From Balneolaceae bacterium (lineage in GTDB: Bacteria; Bacteroidota; Rhodothermia; Balneolales; Balneolaceae), in NCBI GenBank assembly GCA_020832285.1, contig JAFIFB010000129.1, positions 101,487 through 165,486 of the forward strand: a DNA stretch of 64,000 bases, written 5' to 3'. Below, in pieces: positions 34,835-43,172 of this stretch. The first letter of the stretch is position 1; the number at the start of each line of letters is the position of its first letter. A program made the translations under genes and the position numbers. The notes below the pieces were generated by a model that did no database searches, was not told where the DNA came from, and saw only the letters and a program-made list of their open reading frames with translations.

Positions 34835-36682
34835 TCATCGGAACCGGCCTTTCAGATCATCAAGCGGCATGTAGATAAGAGTGGATTTTCCGAGCGGATC
34901 GCTGTAGGGTTCATCACAGGCGAAAAGCTGATCGATGAGCATCTCCATTTCGGGAGTTGTGAGCCGCTTTCCGCGGGGAATGGCCGTACGGGAAGCAAAA
35001 GCAATAGCTACTTTTTTTCGGGCATCGAGCGATGGTTTCTGGCTCAGGTCGCGGTATTCGCGCAGCATATCACGAAGCACCTGTTTTTCGTCGCCAATTT
35101 CAATATCGGCAGGCACCCCATTAATAATTGCAGTATTTCCGCTGAGAAGCTGAATACTGAAGCCCATCCGCTGGATAATTGCAAGAAGCTCTTTTAAGAG
35201 CGGAAACTCACTGGCTGAGAGTTCCACAGTCTGAGCAAAGAGAAGCTGCTGGGTTCCGGGCAGTGACTCTTCAGTCGCACTGATTGCCTTTTCATAGATG
35301 ATTCGCTTATGGGCAGCATGTTGATCGATTACACAGAGTCCGGTACGGGTTTGCGTGAGAATGTATCGGTTGTGAAGCTGCCAGAAGCCTTTTTCACTTT
35401 CTTCTGTCTGATGCTGTTTTTCTTTCTTGCCAAATGATTTAGCCGGTTCATTTTTATCTATGGTTACATCATCTGCATCACCATAAAGCCTTTCAGCAGA
35501 ATCCTGTCCGTCCATTCCCCTTTGCCGAAAATTAATCCGAGACGGAAGATGAACAGGTGCTTCCCCCTGTTTTTGTTTCTGATTTCCAAAACTCTTATTT
35601 CCCGAAACCTGATCGAATGAGAGGTCAAAATCGCCTTCAAAGCTGTCGGACCGTTCCACATCGGGCACAACGAAATACTGATTGATCGCCTTCTTCACCA
35701 CTGAACGAGCAAGCTGGACTATACTTCGATCGTCATCAAATTTTACTTCCATCTTTGCGGGATGCACGTTTACATCCACCTGGGCAGGATCTATTTCAAA
35801 AAAGATAGCGTAGAACGGATACTCATTTTTCCGGGTCCATGTATCAAAAAGACTGAGAATCACATATGAGAGATAGCGGTGCTGAAACGGGCGTCCGTTC
35901 ACAAATAAAAACTGTTCACCCCGGTTTTTTTTGGCCAGTTTGGGATCGGCCAAAATACCGTGGATTTTAACATAGCTGGTCTGCTCTTCGAATGGTATAA
36001 GACTGGCACGATACTGTTTCCCGAATATTTCGGTAATTCGCTGTTCAAGTGTCTGTTTGGGAAGATGGTAGAGACGGTCTCCATCAGCATGCATCTCGAA
36101 TTCGATGTCGGTGTTGGCCAGGACACTGTTATGGAAAGCCCTTATGATATGCCGCAATTCGGTTGCATCGGTCTTCAAAAACTGACGCCGGGCCGGTACG
36201 TTATAAAAAAGATTGCGAATTGCGATCGATGTACCGTCATCAACAGCAACCGGTTCAAACCGTTTTTCTTCGCCGCCCCAGATTTCAAGCAGTGTTCCCG
36301 CATCATCTTCCACGCGTTTGGTTTTCATTTCCACCTGAGAAATGGAGGCGATCGAAGCCATCGCTTCGCCGCGAAAACCCATAGTTCGAACGCGAAAAAG
36401 GTCTTCAATTGACTGAATTTTGGATGTGGCGTGGCGCTCAAAACAGAGACGGGCATCGGCATGAGACATGCCACAGCCATTATCGATCACCTGAATCAGT
36501 GTTCGTCCGGCTTGCTGAACGATCAGCTTGATATGATCCGCCCCGGCATCAATGGAATTATCAAGCAGTTCTTTGGCAACGGATGCAGGCCGCTGGATGA
36601 CTTCACCCGCAGCTATTTTATTAGATAGTTCAGTTGGCATTGTCCTGATAATGGACTGCCCGGATTCTCCTGTTTGATTCAA
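34835..36682 (-). CDS. mutL: DNA mismatch repair protein MutL, without endonuclease motifs
   Basis: GHKL ATPase of mismatch repair, 615 aa. The N-terminal domain is complete: IAAGEVIQRPASVAKELLDNSIDAGAD, DNGCGM, ATSKI and MGFRGEAMASI. A linker of about 100 residues leads to the C-terminal dimerisation domain. The endonuclease motif DQHA-x2-E-x4-E reads DQHAAHKRIIYE, with lysine for the first glutamate. The later zinc motifs are also lost: ACxxAI is ASRTAI and CPHGRP is SDPLGKS. The protein is thus predicted to match and signal but not to nick DNA. It starts at ATG 36682. Confidence 0.95.
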   Translation of the reverse strand: MNQTGESGQSIIRTMPTELSNKIAAGEVIQRPASVAKELLDNSIDAGADHIKLIVQQAGRTLIQVIDNGCGMSHADARLCFERHATSKIQSIEDLFRVRTMGFRGEAMASIASISQVEMKTKRVEDDAGTLLEIWGGEEKRFEPVAVDDGTSIAIRNLFYNVPARRQFLKTDATELRHIIRAFHNSVLANTDIEFEMHADGDRLYHLPKQTLEQRITEIFGKQYRASLIPFEEQTSYVKIHGILADPKLAKKNRGEQFLFVNGRPFQHRYLSYVILSLFDTWTRKNEYPFYAIFFEIDPAQVDVNVHPAKMEVKFDDDRSIVQLARSVVKKAINQYFVVPDVERSDSFEGDFDLSFDQVSGNKSFGNQKQKQGEAPVHLPSRINFRQRGMDGQDSAERLYGDADDVTIDKNEPAKSFGKKEKQHQTEESEKGFWQLHNRYILTQTRTGLCVIDQHAAHKRIIYEKAISATEESLPGTQQLLFAQTVELSASEFPLLKELLAIIQRMGFSIQLLSGNTAIINGVPADIEIGDEKQVLRDMLREYRDLSQKPSLDARKKVAIAFASRTAIPRGKRLTTPEMEMLIDQLFACDEPYSDPLGKSTLIYMPLDDLKGRFR

Positions 36683-36714
36683 AAAAGCTTTTCTGATGAT
36701 TTAATGATGAATAA

Positions 36715-36918
36715 CTATAATAACGTAATAACCCAAACAACAATACCCAATCCAAGAGCATAAATCATAATGCGGATATTCTGACTTCGGTGACGCTTTC
36801 GGTTTGTTTTGATGCGAAGCCGCTGCCTTCGTTTTTCATCTTCCTTAGGGTCATAATACCTGAGCGGAATCTCAAATTTTTTGGGTTTGGCCCTGTGGCC
36901 GAACATGGGTCTGATCAT
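36715..36918 (-). CDS. Small basic protein with one C-terminal membrane helix, 67 aa
   Basis: MIRPMFGHRAKPKKFEIPLRYYDPKEDEKRR is a strongly basic soluble segment; IMIYALGLGIVVWVITLL is a C-terminal transmembrane helix. Similar small proteins are widely conserved in the FCB group next to mutL, and I recall them as uncharacterised. The gene is directly upstream of mutL (33-bp gap), consistent with that arrangement and with co-transcription. Confidence 0.8.
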   Translation of the reverse strand: MIRPMFGHRAKPKKFEIPLRYYDPKEDEKRRQRLRIKTNRKRHRSQNIRIMIYALGLGIVVWVITLL

Positions 36919-37318
36919 AATAACTCCGTTTTTCGGCTTAAAACGAATATTTGGTTGAATTGTTCTATCCTGAATAATTCAGAAATTATTACTGGGAGTA
37001 ATTTAAAATTAAATAAATCAAATGTTTAGTTTTAAAAATAATGAAAATTTATTTTCAAGTATTCTATACCGTGTAATTTTTGCGAATAATTCAGACTATA
37101 AGATACAATTTGAGAATGGGAATTTGCAGTTTTTTTCAGTCCGTTTCACACAGAATGATCCTTACAAATTTTGCCGGTAATGCCGAAGGGGGCGACTCCT
37201 CAGCACCTTCTTCAATAAAAAATGCATAATTCTGCAAGAAAAAAGACCAATGTTATTATTCTGATGAATAAACGGGCTTCAGATTTGTCCCTTCAAAGTT
37301 TCTTTTACAACTTCTGAG
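36919..37318. other. Divergent AT-rich region, no gene seen
   Basis: These 400 bases separate the mutL operon from the DUF4236 gene. The left part (36960-37140) is very AT-rich. I find no hairpin, repeat or coding frame that I can support. Confidence 0.5.
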
Positions 37319-38596
37319 ATGGGTTTTTTTATACGAAAAGCATTCAAAGCAGGGCCAGTACGATTTAATCTCTCAAAAGGAGGTATCGGGGTTTCTGCGG
37401 GTGTAACCGGAGCACGAATCGGACTAAACCGGCGCGGTGCGTATGTTTATGGCGGGCGACACGGGCTTTATTATCGTGAACAGGTTGCAAATTTTCGGGG
37501 CAACAGGTCAACACAGTCAACATCCGGCCAAAAAGTGGAAGTCCGACGGCAGGCACAGAAAGGTCATGCTGCCACTGATCTTTTTCTGGATACCGGGACG
37601 ACCTTCCCTCCTGCATACAAGGCATTTAAGCCATACCCTTTTCCAGACCTAAAAGAAAAATCACAATGGTTTAACAGTGCACCGGTCTGGTTACTTCTTG
37701 TGATTCTGGGAGTCTTTTCAATTGTTCAGAATCACTGGTCATTATGGATTTTATCGATAACCTTATTGGGCGGTATGGTTTTTGGTCTGATCCGGGACAT
37801 CTCTTGGAAAAACCGGGGTAAAGAGCTGGTAGAATCGATTTCAAAAAGATTTGAGCATGAACCCGGAAATCTGGACTTTCAGACCATCCGTGATTTCAAC
37901 TCAACAGCTCCCGTAGCCTACTCCAAACGTTTCATGCCGGATCTCTACTCGGTTTTGCTTCAAATTGCTATTGAAAAGCCGGATGAAGCACACATAAACG
38001 CGTTTAATAACATTGAGAACAAAATTCCGGTTTCAGAGGATTTCAAAAACCAGACAAAACGAGCCATTCTTTCCCATCACCTCGATGCCGTGCTGGAAGA
38101 TCATCTGATTAGCAAGAAAGAGGAAATGCTGATGCGTTCGCTCATTGAAAGACTGAACCTCCCGGAAGAATTTGCTGAAGAAGAGCTTCGCTATCTTGAA
38201 CTGGCATCGTCCATTCGCAAGGAAATGGATAAACCACTCGAAGAAACAGACGCCTCCATTCCCCTGGTCCGGGGTGAAATTTGCTATGGCGAATTTCAGG
38301 ATGCAAGGCTACTTGAAGAACGGGTTCTGAACCGGTTTCAGCAAAACAGAGTACAATACCGGGAACTGGGTTACGAAATTCAGATTGAAGGCACACTTAC
38401 TATTACCGACCGACGGCTGGTCATCACCGGGCGAGGCTCCCGCGAATATCGGCTCAACCGTGTAGCAGATGTTATCACCGATCTGGAAGTCAACATAATT
38501 GAGCTGATCATCACAAACCGAAAAAATCCTGTTTTCATCACCCATTCCTCCTCGATCCTGATCTCCTCGCTGCTTCAAAAAGTGATTCAGAAATGA
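37319..38596 (+). CDS. DUF4236 protein with membrane segments and a C-terminal PH-like domain, 425 aa
   Basis: The start MGFFIRKAFKAGPVRFNLSKGGIGVSAGVTGARIG is the DUF4236 motif, a glycine-rich beta segment of unknown function common in phage- and prophage-associated or stress proteins. Two hydrophobic helices follow (about residues 120-160: VWLLLVILGVFSIVQ and LSITLLGGMVFGLI). The last 100 residues read as a PH-like domain (EGTLTITDRRLVITGRGSREYRLNRV). The unusual combination suggests a membrane-proximal sensor or scaffold. It ends four bases from a converging membrane protein gene. Confidence 0.75.
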   Translation: MGFFIRKAFKAGPVRFNLSKGGIGVSAGVTGARIGLNRRGAYVYGGRHGLYYREQVANFRGNRSTQSTSGQKVEVRRQAQKGHAATDLFLDTGTTFPPAYKAFKPYPFPDLKEKSQWFNSAPVWLLLVILGVFSIVQNHWSLWILSITLLGGMVFGLIRDISWKNRGKELVESISKRFEHEPGNLDFQTIRDFNSTAPVAYSKRFMPDLYSVLLQIAIEKPDEAHINAFNNIENKIPVSEDFKNQTKRAILSHHLDAVLEDHLISKKEEMLMRSLIERLNLPEEFAEEELRYLELASSIRKEMDKPLEETDASIPLVRGEICYGEFQDARLLEERVLNRFQQNRVQYRELGYEIQIEGTLTITDRRLVITGRGSREYRLNRVADVITDLEVNIIELIITNRKNPVFITHSSSILISSLLQKVIQK

Positions 38597-38600
38597 GAAA

Positions 38601-39278
38601 TCAGGCACTTCCCGCAAGCTCCAGAATCCGGTTCACAGCGAAAAACATGTAACCGACTACTCCGGAGAGAAATCCGTTCATAATCATAAAAAGCACATAA
38701 CCACTGATATAGGAGGAAAGAATCCGGACCCAATCGAGCAGTTCGGAGGCATGAAAATACTGCTTATACACCCAAATTCCGACAGCCGCGATCAATGCTG
38801 CAGGCAGAGTGGTACTCATGAACGGATCGGTCATCGGATAATCCAGAAAGAGCCAGACCGGTATCATCGCCAGCAGCGGAATAATAGAGGCCCCGACAGC
38901 ATAGGCATTTAAAATCAGATTAGAGAAAAAGCCGTCCATTTTGTCGCGGAAGAAAAAGAGACCCGGAATGGCAAGCATCGGGATCAGCAGAAATATCATA
39001 GCCAGGGGAAGAAACTGGGTGGAAGCACGCACATTGGCCACCTGAATCCATTCAGCCATTTCCCGGAGTTCTTCGCTGTCGTCATCCAGCTCGGGCAGAT
39101 GCGGCTCAAAAGTAAAATCCACTATCAGTGTGTTCAGCAGCACAACCAGCACCATCCCGATGATACAAAAGAGAAACGGATGCTGAAACTTCCGATCTTC
39201 GGAATGCAAAAATTCATCTACCACATTTCGCGGTTGGTTGATGGTTTCTTTGAGTGTATTGAGATAGTCTTTAAACAT
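38601..39278 (-). CDS. Five- or six-TM membrane protein (Yip1/DUF3667-like), 225 aa
   Basis: After an amphipathic start (MFKDYLNTLKETINQPRNVV), hydrophobic segments lie near residues 30-55, 90-110, 120-145, 155-175 and 185-215. Between the first two is an acidic loop (HLPELDDDSEELRE). The pattern resembles Yip1 or DUF3667 proteins, but I recognise no catalytic motif. It converges on the DUF4236 gene with a four-base gap. Confidence 0.65.
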   Translation of the reverse strand: MFKDYLNTLKETINQPRNVVDEFLHSEDRKFQHPFLFCIIGMVLVVLLNTLIVDFTFEPHLPELDDDSEELREMAEWIQVANVRASTQFLPLAMIFLLIPMLAIPGLFFFRDKMDGFFSNLILNAYAVGASIIPLLAMIPVWLFLDYPMTDPFMSTTLPAALIAAVGIWVYKQYFHASELLDWVRILSSYISGYVLFMIMNGFLSGVVGYMFFAVNRILELAGSA

Positions 39279-39370
39279 AAATTTTCGGAATTCTTATCAT
39301 TCAGAACTGCCGTGAAAGGTAGGCTTCAAACGTATTAAGATACAACCGGAACTTGGTTTTTTTCCTGTAT

Positions 39371-39826
39371 TCAAATTCCAATCCCGTGTCTTCTCCACCG
39401 CGTATCAAACCGGTGAAGTCCGGCCTCGCGGGCAGCAACTCTGGCTTCGCGGAATTCCTCTCCTGTAATTTTTCGGCTGATCTCGGGATAGCGCCCAGGT
39501 TTGCGGGTTACCTGTGCATCGGGAAAATACTGATCCATCAGCGTGACATATGTATCGGGTGAAATTTCATCGGCCAGAAAACGAAAAATCTCCTCTGCCC
39601 CCGCCACACGGTTGGGCATAACCAGATGGCGGACAATCAGCCCGCGCAGAGCAAGCCCGTCTTCATCAAACTTCAGATCACCCACCTGCCGGTGCATCTC
39701 TTTTACACACTTCAGGTTGCAAAAAGAGAAAAAAATAGTCCCCGATCCGTTCCAACCTCTCAGGCAGTCTATTTCACTGAATGAGCCACAGATGAAATTT
39801 GACTGAATGTAAACAAAACGTGTCAT
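39371..39826 (-). pseudogene. Radical-SAM protein remnant with internal deletion, 151 aa
   Basis: The frame fuses two pieces of the same family. Residues 22-40 (LRGWNGSGTIFFSFCNLKC) are the radical-SAM start, whose CxxxCxxC cluster motif would continue V-F-C. The next residues jump to KEMHRQVGDL, followed by LALRGLIVRHLVMPNRVAGAEE and ISPDTYVTLMDQYFP, the C-terminal third of full-length relatives, which I recall at about 300-330 aa. The junction lacks the third cluster cysteine and the barrel between. The start is truncated too: the frame is open only about 10 codons upstream, to a TAA. I take it as a pseudogene. Confidence 0.75.
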
Positions 39827-40036
39827 CTCAATTACACAGGAGGATTCTATGATTTTTTATATGACAAGTGAGTCGATCGGTCTAACCCTTAGAACCTGAA
39901 TTTGATTTATACCTTTTTATAATCTTCAGTTGAAGCACAGTCCTCCGAATCTTCAGTGAATGGACCGGAGTCGAAAACCCATATTTTAATTTTATGCCGG
40001 TAGAAAAGCACTCTCGGAATTTTTCTGATTCTAACT

Positions 40037-40065
40037 ATCAAACCATTCTGCCAGTTGTCCGTCTA
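40037..40065 (+). promoter_or_regulatory. Candidate ECF sigma promoter of the Spy/sigma operon
   Basis: TCAAAC at 40038-40043 and CGTCTA at 40060-40065 are separated by 16 bases, close to the TGAAAC-N16-CGTCTA pattern of several group-4 (ECF) sigma factors. Transcription would start about 7 bases later, leaving a 35-base leader to the ATG at 40108. The operon encodes an ECF factor, so autoregulation is plausible. The -35 match is imperfect in one base. Confidence 0.5.
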
Positions 40066-40107
40066 AATCTACAGACAACACAAAAATGTAAACTGAGGTG
40101 ACCAAAT

Positions 40108-40833
40108 ATGAAAACATTACTCGCATTTGCCGTTCTCTTTTTTTGGGGAACGTTATCCGCCGCCGAAGCACAGCAGCGCGGATGGAATGGCACCATGCCC
40201 GGTATTCAACAACTGGTTATTGAGCATGGTGATGAGCTAAACCTCACTGATGAGCAAAAAAATGCACTGGTTGAAAAAAGTATTGAACGGCGAAGTGAGA
40301 TGAGAACCCAGCGTACCCGTGGTGTACGGCAGCGTAGTAATATTCGTGGTGAACGACGGGGTGAGTCAAGCCGATGGCAGCAACAATCCCCCGAAAGCAG
40401 AGATCAGGAACGGCCGTACCGATCTCGTGATAACCACGAATTGCTCCGGGAAATCCTTACCGAGGAGCAGCTCGCCACTCTGCAGAATATCCGGATTGAA
40501 CGAGCTGAAAAACAGCATGAATTCCGAACGCTGCGACACCAGAGCCTTGTTGAATCCGCAGGACTGGAAAGCGGCAAGGCCGAAGAGGTTATCAGAATGC
40601 TCAACAGTATCAGTGAACATCAAAAAGTGAGGCAGATTACACATATTGAAAATCCGGACGAATGGAATCGCACGGCTGCAAGGGAATCAGCTCAGCAGTT
40701 GCGTGATATGCACGATGAAATCAAACATCTGTTGACTGCTGCCGAGTATGAAAAATTGCAACGTACCATGAGGCCCGGCGGTGCGTTTCAACAGAATAGA
40801 ATGAGCAGCCGGCCTATGATGAGGTCTCGATAG
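40108..40833 (+). CDS. Secreted Spy/CpxP-like protein, 241 aa
   Basis: The signal peptide MKTLLAFAVLFFWGTLSAAEA is cleaved before QQRG. The mature protein is highly charged, Arg/Gln-rich and helical, with two LTxxQ-like units: LNLTDEQKNALVEKSIERR (about 47-65) and LTEEQLATLQNIRIERA. That motif is the hallmark of Spy/CpxP periplasmic chaperones, which respond to envelope stress. At 241 aa it is longer than Spy (about 160) owing to a basic insert (RTQRTRGVRQRSN). GAGGTGA six bases before ATG 40108 is a good ribosome site. It leads the sigma/anti-sigma operon. Confidence 0.8.
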   Translation: MKTLLAFAVLFFWGTLSAAEAQQRGWNGTMPGIQQLVIEHGDELNLTDEQKNALVEKSIERRSEMRTQRTRGVRQRSNIRGERRGESSRWQQQSPESRDQERPYRSRDNHELLREILTEEQLATLQNIRIERAEKQHEFRTLRHQSLVESAGLESGKAEEVIRMLNSISEHQKVRQITHIENPDEWNRTAARESAQQLRDMHDEIKHLLTAAEYEKLQRTMRPGGAFQQNRMSSRPMMRSR

Positions 40834-40866
40834 CCTGGCTGTTATGACTAAGACGATGGAGATTTT

Positions 40867-41391
40867 ATGGATTCACATAAAAAAGAGGAAGAGTTTAAGC
40901 GCAATATTGGCAAACTCTATCCTCGCCTTCATCGTGCCATGACCGCTTATCTTGCAGGCACATCAGTTGAGGCTGACGATCTTTTACAGGAAACATTCCT
41001 GAAAGCGTACAGCAGCCTCAACTCTTTTAAAGGGAACTCCGGGTTATACACCTGGATCTATTCCATCGCCCGAAACCTTGCCATTGATGAATTCAGAAAA
41101 CTAAAACATGAAAAACTGCGCAGTAATACACCGGTTGAAGAGTTTCAGCTGCCGACCCGCTCTGAACCCGAAGAAAACAATCAAGAAGAAATAATACTTC
41201 TTCGAAAAGCAATTGCCCGGCTTCCGGAAATGCTGCGCTCCGTTGTTGTGATGAAAACGATTGACGGGATGAGTTATCCTGAAATTTCTGAAGTAACCGG
41301 TATTAATGAACAGACCCTGAAGAACAGGATGTTCCGGGCACGTAAAGAGCTCGCCGGTATTTTAAAACAGATGGGAGTAAATGAACCATGA
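40867..41391 (+). CDS. ECF RNA polymerase sigma factor, 174 aa
   Basis: A group-4 sigma factor. Region 2 reads ADDLLQETFLKAYSSLNSFKGNSGLYTWIYSIARNLAIDEFRK, given here only to its first motif ADDLLQETFLKAY plus WIYSIARNLAIDEFR; region 4 has MLRSVVVMKTIDGMSYPEIS and LKNRMFRARKEL. GGAG lies six bases before ATG 40867. Its stop overlaps the next start (ATGA), so it is coupled to the anti-sigma gene. It probably transcribes the operon's own promoter. Confidence 0.93.
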   Translation: MDSHKKEEEFKRNIGKLYPRLHRAMTAYLAGTSVEADDLLQETFLKAYSSLNSFKGNSGLYTWIYSIARNLAIDEFRKLKHEKLRSNTPVEEFQLPTRSEPEENNQEEIILLRKAIARLPEMLRSVVVMKTIDGMSYPEISEVTGINEQTLKNRMFRARKELAGILKQMGVNEP

Positions 41392-41852
41392 GATCTTATA
41401 ACCTCAATCCGATGAACCGAGAAGAACTGAAAATCAAAATTAACGATGCAGCCGATGGCCAGCTGAATCAGGCTGAACTTAACCGGCTTGAGATGGAACT
41501 GCACGCTCATCCCGACCTGATGGAGGATTATCAAGCAATCATGAATCTGCCTGACCTCTCCGGTATTTACGGAAGGACCGAATCGTACCGAAATGATATA
41601 AGCGTAAACCAGATTCTGAAAAAGATCGAAAACGAAGAGACTTATAGCTCGTTCGATGTTCTATCGGTCACATGGTTCAAGAAATATGCCCTTGCAGCTT
41701 CGCTGATGATTTTGGGCATCACCTCAGCCTTCTACTTCTCACAGCCCGATCTGATGAATGGTGATTTGCCCCTTGAAGAACTGCTTTATTCGTTTGATGA
41801 GCCCGGCGGCGATGATTATGTATACTACCTGAATGAATGGATTGACGATTAA
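41388..41852 (+). CDS. Membrane-bound anti-sigma factor, 154 aa
   Basis: The cytoplasmic N-terminal part (about 95 residues) has DGQLNQAELNRLEMELHAHP, the helical zinc-free type of anti-sigma domain. One membrane helix follows (KYALAASLMILGITSAFYF, about 102-120), leaving a short acidic periplasmic tail (DEPGGDDYVYYLNEWIDD). The start at 41388 overlaps the sigma stop; MNREELK, eight residues in, is an alternative. It should hold the sigma factor until an envelope signal arrives. No HxxxCxxC zinc motif is visible. Confidence 0.82.
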   Translation: MRSYNLNPMNREELKIKINDAADGQLNQAELNRLEMELHAHPDLMEDYQAIMNLPDLSGIYGRTESYRNDISVNQILKKIENEETYSSFDVLSVTWFKKYALAASLMILGITSAFYFSQPDLMNGDLPLEELLYSFDEPGGDDYVYYLNEWIDD

Positions 41853-41863
41853 AACTCACTGAT

Positions 41864-42343
41864 ATGACTACAAAAACCAAAGTAATTTTCGCATTTGCTA
41901 TGATTTTTTTGATCGGATTTGCATCTGGATATCTGTTTGAAAGAGCAGTGATCTCACCCGATGAAACCGTAGCCGAACAACGTTCGGAACGCGGAGAACG
42001 GGAACGAGCCAGGCAGCGCGACGGTGACCGGGACGACTGGGTCGAACGGGCTCAGAACCGGCTTTCGAGAGATCTGGAACTAACCGAATCACAAAAGGAG
42101 CCGTTATTCGAAAAAATCCGTGATTATCACGTAAATGTGCATGACTTAATTAAAGAAAGGCGGGAAGATGAGCACGAAAAAATCAAAGACAAATACAGCA
42201 TGTTCCGTGATGAAATCTCAACTATCCTGAATGCCGAACAGCTTGAGCGGATGGACAGCCATTTTCATCCCGATACTGTCCGTACAAAAATGGAACGCAG
42301 AGAGGGTCCGCAACGAGACCGAATGCACCGGGAGCCCAATTAA
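41864..42343 (+). CDS. Membrane-anchored Spy/CnrX-like protein, 159 aa
   Basis: The N-terminal segment TKVIFAFAMIFLIGFASGYLF has no clear cleavage site and probably anchors the protein, with the rest periplasmic. The domain has ELTESQKEPLFEKIRDYH and LNAEQLERMDSHFHPD, Spy/CnrX-like motifs; the histidines in the last could bind metal. Its charge is extreme (RSERGERERARQRDGDRDD). By analogy with CnrX, it may sense a metal or misfolded protein and act on the anti-sigma factor 12 bases upstream. This is an inference. Confidence 0.75.
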   Translation: MTTKTKVIFAFAMIFLIGFASGYLFERAVISPDETVAEQRSERGERERARQRDGDRDDWVERAQNRLSRDLELTESQKEPLFEKIRDYHVNVHDLIKERREDEHEKIKDKYSMFRDEISTILNAEQLERMDSHFHPDTVRTKMERREGPQRDRMHREPN

Positions 42344-42516
42344 CACGGATTTTTAACCAGTAAGTTTTGATGTGAACAAGGTGACGTAGAAATGGTTAAT
42401 GGTATAATCGTTATTCATTATTAACTTAACAGAACTTATAATTCAATATTGGATACCCAGTTTTTTACCATAATTTCTTTATGGTAACATCACTTGCTAA
42501 GTCATTTTGTTTCAGA

Positions 42517-42945
42517 TCATCCGCGGCCGATGCTTCTCACAAACTTTTTATAATCACCGGATTCAATCTGCAGGCGACCGGAAAGTTCCCAATTATAAAG
42601 GTACGCCCATGCCTGAACTTGTTTTCTCTCAGGTGTGGTAACTGGAATCACTTTCCGTACATACTCTCTCGGTTCGGGAAAACGAGGTGAGCAGCCTTCA
42701 TATTCATCAAGTGCCGAAAGCAGGTTTTCTTTCTCTCTGATCATGTATAGTTCTCCATAAATAATCTCACCTTCCTCTGCTCCATCATCTGCTAAAACCA
42801 AGCCGGGATAGCCTCCGATATCGTAAAGCCTGCCTTGTATGGTCGCAGGACTAATTCGTTTTGCGTACATTTTCAGTACGGAACCTGCTGGACTGTTCAG
42901 GCTGCTGAGAAGTGTTCCATAAACGAATAAGTATTCTTTCTCCAT
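42517..42945 (-). CDS. Gamma-glutamylcyclotransferase-family protein, 142 aa
   Basis: A small GGCT-fold enzyme of the YtfP/GGACT type. FVYGTLLSSLNSPAG is the substrate-binding YGTL motif; LDEYEGCSPRF carries the catalytic-type glutamate. Members act on gamma-glutamyl amines or peptides to release 5-oxoproline. The exact substrate is unknown. It starts at ATG 42945 and is separated from the nonulosonic acid operon by a structured gap. Confidence 0.9.
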   Translation of the reverse strand: MEKEYLFVYGTLLSSLNSPAGSVLKMYAKRISPATIQGRLYDIGGYPGLVLADDGAEEGEIIYGELYMIREKENLLSALDEYEGCSPRFPEPREYVRKVIPVTTPERKQVQAWAYLYNWELSGRLQIESGDYKKFVRSIGRG

Positions 42946-43039
42946 GAAAAGCGATTGATCAATTCGTTTATTTCTTTAACCCAAACATTTCAACAATTGA
43001 ATTTAGTTTAGTGTCGTGTCAACTGTAAAAGTGTGTGAG

Positions 43040-43116
43040 AGTCATCAGACGAGTCGATCCGGGATCATCCCAATCATCTACATTGGTATATTTTTTGAAA
43101 AACTCGTCAGATGACT
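43040..43116. repeat. Gapped inverted repeat downstream of pseI
   Basis: AGTCATCAGACGAG (43040-43053) and CTCGTCAGATGACT (43103-43116) are inverted copies that differ only at one middle position, 49 bases apart. A TTTATCTTTGACTT stretch follows. It lies past the pseI stop on the transcribed strand and could fold into the 3' end of the operon mRNA. It could equally be a protein-binding site. No strong T-run is seen. Confidence 0.55.
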
Positions 43117-43172
43117 TAACCCGACGTTTTATCTTTGACTTAACACAAACATTTAAACCCCAATTAAATGAA

